64,000 nt of DNA, taken from Lepas anatifera (taxonomy: Eukaryota > Arthropoda > Thecostraca > Lepadidae). Location: assembly GCA_034440635.1 (NCBI GenBank), contig JAOTON010000047.1, positions 186,001 to 250,000 on the forward strand, written 5' to 3'. Shown piece after piece: positions 57,150 to 64,000 of this stretch. Below the pieces are notes generated by a model, which saw only the letters and a list, made by a program, of their open reading frames with translations, had not been told where the DNA came from and searched no databases. Each line of letters opens with the position of its first letter. Positions within the stretch are counted from its first letter, which is position 1. The position numbers and the translations under genes are program-made.

Positions 57150-58500
57150 ATCGAGATCTGTCTTTTGACATACGTTACGACCGAATCCGACCATCCCTAC
57201 ACCCTGAAACCTAATGGGGCCAATCATTTTGGGGCCCCCGAAGCCCCTATTTATCAATGCAAAAAGGGGTTTCTTCAGCCAGATTGATCCTCACCCGGAG
57301 AGCATTCCACGTGCCAAATTTGAAGAAAATCGTAGAGGCCGCCTAATTGGGTCAAAATTTTCAAATGGGCCCCAAGGGGTCTCTTCGAATTTTTGGTCAA
57401 GTTTTTAATTATCTTTGGCCTATCAAGATCTGTCTTTTGACATACGTGACGACCGAATCCGACCATTCCTTCACCCTGAAACCTAAGGGGGCCATTCATT
57501 TTGGGGCCCCTGAGGCCCCTATTTATCAATGCGAAAAGGAGTTTCTTCAGCCAGATTGATCTTCACCCGGAGAGCATTACACGTGCCAAATCTAACGAAA
57601 ATCGTAGGGGCCGCCCCATTGGGTCAACATTTTCAAAGGGGCTCCAAGGGGCCTCCTTTCTAATTTTTGGTCAAAATTTTTTTAGTTATCTTCGGCCTAT
57701 CAAGATCTGTCTTTTGACATACGCGACGACCGAATCTGACTATTCCTTCACCCTGAGACCTAAGGGGGCCAATCATTTTGGGGCCCCTGAGGCCCCTATT
57801 TATCAATGCGAAAATGATTTTCTTTGCCAGATTGATCTTCACCGGGGCATTTGCCAAATCTACGAAATTGTAGGGGCGCCTTTGGGTCACTTTTCATGGG
57901 CCCAGAGGCCTCCTTTTTTTTGGTTTTTTAAATTATTTTTGGCCCATCGAGATCTGTTTTTGACGTGCGTTATGACCGAATCGACCATCCCTTACCCTGA
58001 AACCTAAGGGGCAATCATTTTGGGCCCCGAGGCCCCTATTTATCAATGCAAAAAGGCGTTTCTTCAGCCAGATTTATCTTCACCCGGAGAGCATTTCATG
58101 TTCCAAATTTAAAGAAAATTGTAGAGGCCGCCTCCTTGGGTCAAAATATTCAAATAGACCCCAAGGGGCCTCTTCGAATTTTTGGTCAAAATTTTATCAA
58201 GATCTGTCTTTTGACATACGTGAAGACCAATCCGACCATTCCTTCACCCTGAAACCTAAGGGGGCCAATCATTTTGGGGCCCCCGAGGCCCCTATTTATC
58301 AATGCGAAAAGAAGTTTCTTCAGCCAGATTGATCTTCACCCGGAGATCATTCCACGTGCCAAATTTAAAGAAAACCGTAGGGTCCGCCTCATTGGGTCAA
58401 AATTTTCGAAGTGGCCCCAAGGGGTCTCCTTTCGAATTTTTGGTCAATTTTTTAATTATCTTTGGCCCATTGAGATCTGTCTTTTAACATACGTTACGAC
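57150..58500. repeat. Tandem array, period about 250-275 bp
   Basis: The anchor GATCTGTCTTTTGACATACG recurs near 57154, 57427, 57702, 57949, 58200 and 58471. Each unit also carries GGGGCCCCTGAGGCCCCTAT, TTCTTCAGCCAGATTGATC and TCACCCGGAGAGCATT-like blocks. Unit-like but diverged sequence extends back to about 56920. The array stops at about 58500, where BEL/Pao coding sequence begins. Confidence 0.85.
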
Positions 58501-59122
58501 CGGGTTTCACAGAATGAATTAAATTTCGCCACCAGAAGAACCGTAACATGTTCAGGCCAGCTTCTGGAACGAACACTTGATAGAACATGGCGTCTATGTC
58601 GCCCATCAAAGCGATCTTCTCGAGACGAAATCTCTGGAGAACTTGGATTAGGGGTGTGTTGAGATCCGGTCCCTGCAGAACTGCATCGTTGGGGGACACA
58701 CCCTGAAACTGGCTGGAACAATCGTATACCACGCGATGCTTGGTGCCGCCGTGGCCGAACACTCCATGATGCGGGATGTAGTTCACCAGGCCGTCACTCC
58801 TGTTGAAGTCTTCATCAGGCACTCGTTTGGCATAGCCGCTCGCAAACGTCGCTTCCATGACCTGGCGATAGCGAAGAGCAAAGTCCTCGTCTTGAAACCG
58901 CTTCTTCAAGCTGAAAAGTCTTCGAAGCACCACAGCGCTGTTGTCTGGCAGAGCCTTGAATTCATCCTTCAGGGGTATCGGAAGCTCGTAGTGCCCCTCT
59001 TTCATGACGCATCCAGCTTCAATCCTCCTCAGCGAGGTGTGGTCCTTCACAGACCTGTCGGCCGAATGCGGGGTTGGACGCGATTCTTGCCCCGTCTTCG
59101 ATAAATGAAACGAAGTCCTCAA
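58500..59122 (-). pseudogene. pol: BEL/Pao reverse transcriptase, N-terminal half
   Basis: The frame carries EGHYELPIPLKD, ALPDNSAVVLRRLFSLKKRF, NYIPHHGVFGHGGTKHRVVY, DCSSQFQGVSPNDAVLQGPD and ALMGDIDAMFYQV (the first catalytic Asp), then LRFFWWR. This is a typical BEL/Pao RT opening. It ends at the tandem array before the catalytic YxDD box, so RNase H and integrase are absent. Confidence 0.85.
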
Positions 59123-59866
59123 ATCGCACCTGCCTCTTGTTTTCCTCTGATATCCGGTCAGTGATACCTCTCCATCTATCCTGAAGAGAGAAGTTCAGCT
59201 TCTGCAGTAGCTTTCTTAGAGTTTTCTGATGGTCCAGTTCGTTATTGTAGTTGGCCAAACTTCTCATGGCGTTGTAACAGCTCCGCAGCTCGACGGAGAA
59301 GGCGTCTAGAGCAACAATGTCGTCCCCCTTGATGTTCAGCCAGTTGAGGACCTTGTCGACGAAACCCTCCGCCACTCTTCCTGCATCTCCGTACCTCTTG
59401 CTCAGGAGGCGGCGGGCTTCCCGATAGCCCCTTTGCGGCATGTGCGCGCAGCTGGTGACGATGTCTAGGGGATTCCTGAAGTGATCTGCTCCAGGTAGCA
59501 CATTTTGACGTTCTCTTCCTCGACTATGCTGTCCACGCGGCTGTCGAAGGCGCGACAGAACTGATGGAAGCAGGTGACGTCACCTGAGAAAACAGGGATG
59601 TCAGGCTTCGGTAGAATACTGGTGGTGAGCAGCTTCTTCATCAGGGCGTCCTGCTGACCTCCGGTGCTGTCCTCAGGTACCCCGATATCTGGATGTGACT
59701 TCACTTCTGAAGGTGAAAAGCCACGCTCCAGTTTCCTGTCCTTGGATGTTGCGCTTCGGAAAGAGCCAGCTTGGCTGGCTGCAGCGAAGACCTCCTCGCG
59801 TGCCTCAGACTGAGCCAGCCTATCATGCATAAAAATAAGGATGTATTGACCCCATTCCTGTATCAT
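59019..59866 (-). pseudogene. gag: BEL/Pao gag, joined out of order to RT
   Basis: LPKPDIPVFSGDVTCFHQFC (59465-59866), then EARRLLSKRYGDAGRVAEGF and LRSCYNAMRSLANYN (59019-59501), are the DUF1759-type gag of BEL/Pao elements. A frame change lies near 59480. The gag frame runs out near 59040, overlapping the start of the RT frame, with no CCHC knuckles or protease between. A deletion has fused gag to RT. Confidence 0.75.
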
Positions 59867-60009
59867 ATGATAAAAAGGATATCTTAGGCGTGCTCAGGTA
59901 CCGTAATTCGGGGTTTCACTAACTTCCAAACGTATTTTAGTGTTGTGTCTGCATTGAATGGGGCAAAGCAGCGTATATATGCATTTAGTCCGAACACCAA
60001 ATGGACACA

Positions 60010-60150
60010 ATTCATCCAAAGGCGGATCCAGGAGTGTTCCCCGGGTCGTGCAGGAGTGGTTAAAGGCGGGGTGATTTGAAAAGTATCATAGTTGAAAGAC
60101 GGGGTAATTTGTGTCTTACCCCACTATTTTGCCTCCCTGAATCCGCCTCT
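60010..60150. mobile_element. Short MITE with GGCGGATCCAGG ends
   Basis: AAAGGCGGATCCAGGAG at the left, and CTCCCTGAATCCGCCTCT at the right, are imperfect inverted repeats. About 137 bp, non-coding. Confidence 0.5.
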
Positions 60151-60649
60151 CACATATTTTTGACATTTGAGTGCTTTGCTTGACATCAGAGATATCCCAC
60201 CGTACCTGGCGTGTGTATTTCTGCAAAAAAGAAGACATGAAAATTCATATATTTACCCCCAAATTTCTGGCCCTAGAATCTCCCTTGAATTTCAATTTTC
60301 GCCTGAATGAAAAAATATGACCATTTCCAAGCAATTTCCTGTTAATCCATACTGTTTTCGTGAAAATCAAGCCTAGGAGACAAGAGTTAAGGATAATCTA
60401 AAACAGGCATAAATTTTGTATATTTTGAACCCCTCTACCCTCAATTTTCCAAATTTTGGAATTTTCTTTTTCGAAATGGAGTTTAGCGCGAGAGAAAATG
60501 AACGCAGTTTGAATTTTAAAAATCGGCCGGGTAGATTACGAGATCTTGGGGGCAGAATCTGCCCCCCCCTGTTCGAATTAGGGGTAGCCGAGAGTCCGTT
60601 GGAAATAGTGTTAAGGCTGTCGGTAGCTGTAAAGCTTGCACTACCTCTG

Positions 60650-60785
60650 GCCTACCATTTGCCCTTGCAACCACATCGAAATGATTCAGAAATCTTTCAA
60701 CACTCCCCTGGTCATCACACTTCTCGATTTTGGCAAATCCACCTACTGCACCTGCCAGGCGGATACTGTCCGTAGAGTCTGGCAT
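60650..60785 (-). pseudogene. Possible retrotransposon gag N-terminal fragment
   Basis: GFAKIEKCDDQGSVERFLNH, then FDVVARANG, resembles the start of a Ty3-type gag (FxG...VxxFLxxFxxxA). It is a short fragment with no neighbours of the same element. The stretch 60800-61560 shows nothing else. Confidence 0.3.
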
Positions 60786-61569
60786 GCTGGTAGTTTGATT
60801 AGCCCACAGCCAGTTATTTATGCAGGAGCATTCACATCACCGCCCTACAGATCATGCAGTCGTGTGGTTAGCATGTCAAGCAGATAATTCTCGAAGGAGC
60901 GGGCACAGCTGGACCAAATCTGCTACCATTAGTGAAACGTTTGCTTTAGAGCTTGACATGTATTTGGCCCAGATACAGGAACGATGAGGATGGTAATACC
61001 TGCGGAGAGTCTTAAGTACACCTATCACTAAGAGTATCTGCAACCCACATCACAATATATAAATAAATATAGAGTTTTGAAATATATTGGGGAAAGTGCC
61101 CTAATTACTCACACCTAACGGAAAAATCCCAATTGCTCCCAGGTGAGGCAACATTGAGCAAAGAAAACTCGCAATATCTTAATTCAATGTGTTGCCTGAC
61201 ATCTGCCAGAATAAGACAATTTCAGCTGTCATGGTCATTGCTAGGTAGCAGTTTTTCGAGCAGTCGAATTCGTGCGTGATTAGGAACAGGTCGCCTTATT
61301 ACTCACACTTCGTCGAATCTGCGTCCCTAATTACGCACACCTCTTACTGACCTTACCAAGTCATCATATTATCGCAATGTTTTGTGTAGTATTATTGTAT
61401 TTTCTTCCATTATTATATGTAGTTTTAGGTTATCGTATTTATTATCTTTTTCTCAGTTTTTCCTTATTCTACATATAAGAGTGGCACGCGTAAAAAATAC
61501 AAGCAAAATAGAACGTAGTTTCTTTGATCACAGAAAGCAAACACAGGCAGGTCTGAGACCGTACAAGTT

Positions 61570-62252
61570 TATTTCTTTTCATTATCGCTAGAGGAGGTAA
61601 GTTTCGCTAGACTAGAGGAGGTAAGTCGAGATCCCTCAGTGGGACCAGCAGAACCATTGCGAGGCTCAGGAGTAGTGTCGGGAGCCAGGGACCGAGTCTG
61701 CGAGCCCGCAGCAGACACAGAGCCAGTGGAGGCAGCAGGCATCAGGTCCCTCTGCAGACAGAGGTACCCCCGGGTCACGGCGCGCCCCACCAGGGACTGA
61801 TGCACCACGGGGCTCACCACGCGGACCAGTTTGACCACTCCGGTCCCTAACACCTCTCACCAGCTCCGCACACAGCTCCAAGATCTGATCCCTTGTTGAA
61901 CCCACCATAATCTCGGTAGGTTTTGTACTGTTGTGGAGTCTGACAAAGATGCGCCCACTGTTGGTGTAGTAAGATTGGAATGGTGAGGTCGCTTTGGGGA
62001 AGTGGAGATTACTCAGGATTTTTACTACCTGCAACCTCTCAGCAGTCAAGCTCTCGTGTACATGAGGCCATGCCGGATGGGTCTAGTTCGGCGGCTGTAA
62101 ACAGCCATCCTTTGCTCCAAATGGGCAAATCTGCATAGGATCACCTTTTTGTTGCGCAAGCGGTGACAGGCGGTTACCTCCCCCGGCGCAACTGGGACAC
62201 CCACATACTCCTCGATCAGTTGGGAGGCCAAGGCTCTGGTATCCTCAAGCAA
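61570..62252 (-). pseudogene. LINE ORF1p-like (transposase_22 type) fragment
   Basis: EDTRALASQLIEEYVGVPV, ACHRLRNKKVILCRFAHLEQ and RMAVYSRRTRPIRHGLMYTR (62046-62252), then LTAERLQVVKILSNL, YYTNSGRIFVRL and a GSTRDQILEL block (61850-62049), follow the RRM and C-terminal domain order of L1-type ORF1p. A frame change occurs near 62047. The remainder to 61570 is a Gly/Pro-rich frame of uncertain meaning. The protein would bind RNA. No RT of the same element is adjacent. Confidence 0.55.
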
Positions 62253-62804
62253 AGGCCTTGATAAGGCCTTTGCTTACCATAATTGCAGAAAATTTCTTGG
62301 ATTTCCTCTTATTTCCTATCATTTGTACTTTCGGAGTGGGTGTTCACTGTGGGAGCTCACTGGGAGCTCACTGAAGCTTGTGCCATGTTCCGTGCCATGC
62401 TGAGGCGAAGATGCCATCGGGTTCGAGCGCTCTGGATTGTCGTTCAACTGAGCATGCACATCTACGACGTCTGGGTCTTGGTCACTCTCGTCTTCTTCTG
62501 TTCCGGAATCTAGCACTTGTTTGTCGGCGTCCACTGGTCCCTCTGACACAGTCGATGCTGCAAACGTCTCTTCCTCGGTGCTGGTGATTGTGGGAGAATA
62601 CATGCCGGTAGGTACAAAACCGCTGACGAGGGTGGTGGGTTTGGCTACTAAGTTAGGTTAGGCTACTGAGTTGGTGGATCTAAGGCGTATCGTATAAAAG
62701 CTCGCACCATGCTTGAACTGAATACATGTAACATACAAAAACATATGTAGAAAACCTAATTATCTGTTGCTGTGTGTGTTTTTTTGTACATTTCATAAAC
62801 ACGG

Positions 62805-63326
62805 CTAGATATGCCGCCAGTCTTGGTATTCCGGCTCCCTCTCCGACTCCCGGCGATCCCTGGTAGATGCTGAGAGCAGACGGTGATGGACAACTTCGAA
62901 TGGCTCGCCCTCTGGTGCCTTTGGCGAGTGATTGACCGGGAGATCCTCCACGACTGCGGTGGATGGTCGACCCACCGGCGAAGAAGGAGCAGAGTCTTGA
63001 TCATTGGCGGTACTGCGGAAATTGTGCATCATGTGTCCTTTAAATCCTTGTCGGCGAGGACAAATGAACGATGGTGCATGTTATATTTTCTAGACACTAG
63101 CAAACAGAAAGCAACATATTGTAATGGAGAAAAACAGCAGCTGCAGTAGTATGATACGAACAGCAGCTGTTCTATAGCAGGAATGGGGTTCGGGGTGCTC
63201 AATCCGCCGTACACCTGCTCTGAATAGCCTCCTTCTATCGGCATCCAGATATCTTGCGGAGCTTCAGTCCCATAGCCACCTTGCGTCCACTGCTGGTAAC
63301 GGTCTGTCCGTGCATACCTCTGGGTC
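62805..63326 (-). CDS. Possible two-exon fragment of an unrecognised gene
   Basis: A frame at about 63165-63326 follows the acceptor-like TTGTCGGACCCAG and reads RYARTDRYQQWTQGGYGTEA and EGGYSEQVYGG. A frame at 62805-63045 (MMHNFRSTANDQDSAPSSPV, then charged) ends in a stop. Both are low-complexity and no domain is recognised; the intervening splice signals are weak. An acidic frame at 62319-62603 may belong with it. Confidence 0.25.
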
Positions 63327-63886
63327 CGACAATGGGCCAGGTGATTAAGCCAAACTTTGTGTCAGACACGGAGGGTCACCAAAATTGTTTCCGGAATATT
63401 CGGGGGGAGGCGTTGGGCGTTTTGTCACAAGTAAGATCAATTCATGCATGCCAGGGCCGGGTTGAGGAGACATTACAAGTGCCGTGGGGGCTTCAGGGGT
63501 CCAAGTGTTCTGTCGTTGGAGCACCTTACCCCCTGGATCCCATTGTAAATCCTCGGGAGGTCACTTTTCATAATCGACCCAAGCCATATGCTCCTGAAGA
63601 TAATATACGTCCCTCATCTCGGGGAACGTCAGTACTGCGCTGGGTGAGGAAGAATGTGGGTTTCGATTTTTAAGATTTTCCCATTTTTCTCTACGGTGGC
63701 AAAAAGTTAAATAAAAAGAACTGGTGTTTGGGAAATTCATTGCGGGCATGTTTCAATACAAATTTAATGTCTCAAAAACTAGTATCAACTATCATCCATA
63801 TATTCAGCCGGAACCTTTTCTAATGGAGCTTTTTTAGGGATTTTACTAAACTGTCTTATATCAGGGCGCAGTACAACAGAGCTGGG

Positions 63887-64000
63887 AGCAGTGGCGGATC
63901 TAGCCGGTTGGTTTGGGAGGGTAAGCCAAAGTCGAAAAGCATAAAAACGTCACGCAGTGCAAAATTGCGCTACAATATGCCTTTTTGGTAGGATTTTTGG
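63887..64000. mobile_element. Left end of a CAGTGGCGGATCTAG-type element, cut by the window end
   Basis: CAGTGGCGGATCTAGCCGG, followed by a G-rich stretch, matches the terminal type seen at 21398 and 54310. The other end is outside the window. Confidence 0.45.

Noticed and set aside
63254..63673. 139-codon plus-strand open frame
   Set aside because: No recognisable domain, and it overlaps equally plausible minus-strand frames; not enough to call a gene.

Overview
This is a transposon-dense, intron-containing eukaryotic chromosome segment with no bacterial or phage organisation. An arthropod is the best guess. The window holds a ZAD-plus-C2H2 zinc-finger gene (a combination concentrated in arthropods), Ty3/gypsy and BEL/Pao elements, P-element and KDZ-type transposases, an F-like retroelement envelope gene, and a LINE 3' end rich in ATG triplets. 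I lean towards a chelicerate (tick-like) or a crustacean, but the sequence does not settle this.

Region by region. Positions 1-640 hold the 3' half of a Tc1/mariner-like transposon. Positions 862-8243 (+) hold a probable host gene: a ZAD exon and a large C2H2 exon, in phase, split by a 5.1 kb intron full of TTAA-ended elements. Positions 9.6-20.1 kb (-) are a graveyard of retroelements: an integrase fragment, a 351-bp-LTR element reduced to LTR-integrase-LTR, an envelope pseudogene with a candidate LTR, a second LTR-integrase-LTR remnant, and a Ty3/gypsy pol with PBS and LTR that was later split by a TTAA element. Positions 20.3-22.4 kb (-) carry two well-spliced exons of an unrecognised gene. 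Positions 23.7-29.1 kb hold a tRNA-derived SINE, an isolated exon, KDZ-like exons, a degenerate tandem array and a hAT terminal exon.

Positions 29.1-36.6 kb hold a P-element/THAP9-like gene on the minus strand (THAP exons at 36.6 and 35.6 kb, an acidic exon at 33.1 kb, transposase at 30.8-29.7 kb), invaded by two LINEs. Positions 40.5-41.3 kb (-) carry the first two coding exons of a BEN-associated-like gene. Positions 43.6-45.6 kb and 51.8-52.6 kb (-) hold two copies of one zinc-finger/DDE transposon family. Several tandem arrays follow (49.0-51.7 kb). Positions 54.4-55.9 kb (-) hold another transposase family, 56.9-58.5 kb a 270-bp tandem array abutting a BEL/Pao gag-RT remnant (58.5-59.9 kb), and 61.6-62.3 kb a LINE ORF1p-like fragment.

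The genes do not form a pathway. The likely host loci are the ZAD gene, the BEN-like gene and the 20-22 kb exons (the last two may be one long gene); the rest is nested mobile DNA. The most interesting items are a TTAA-ended element family dense in AGGTCA nuclear-receptor half-sites, two independent LTR elements truncated at the same place in integrase, and the fragmented THAP/P-element locus. All exon models come from reading splice signals and phase by eye, with no transcript data.
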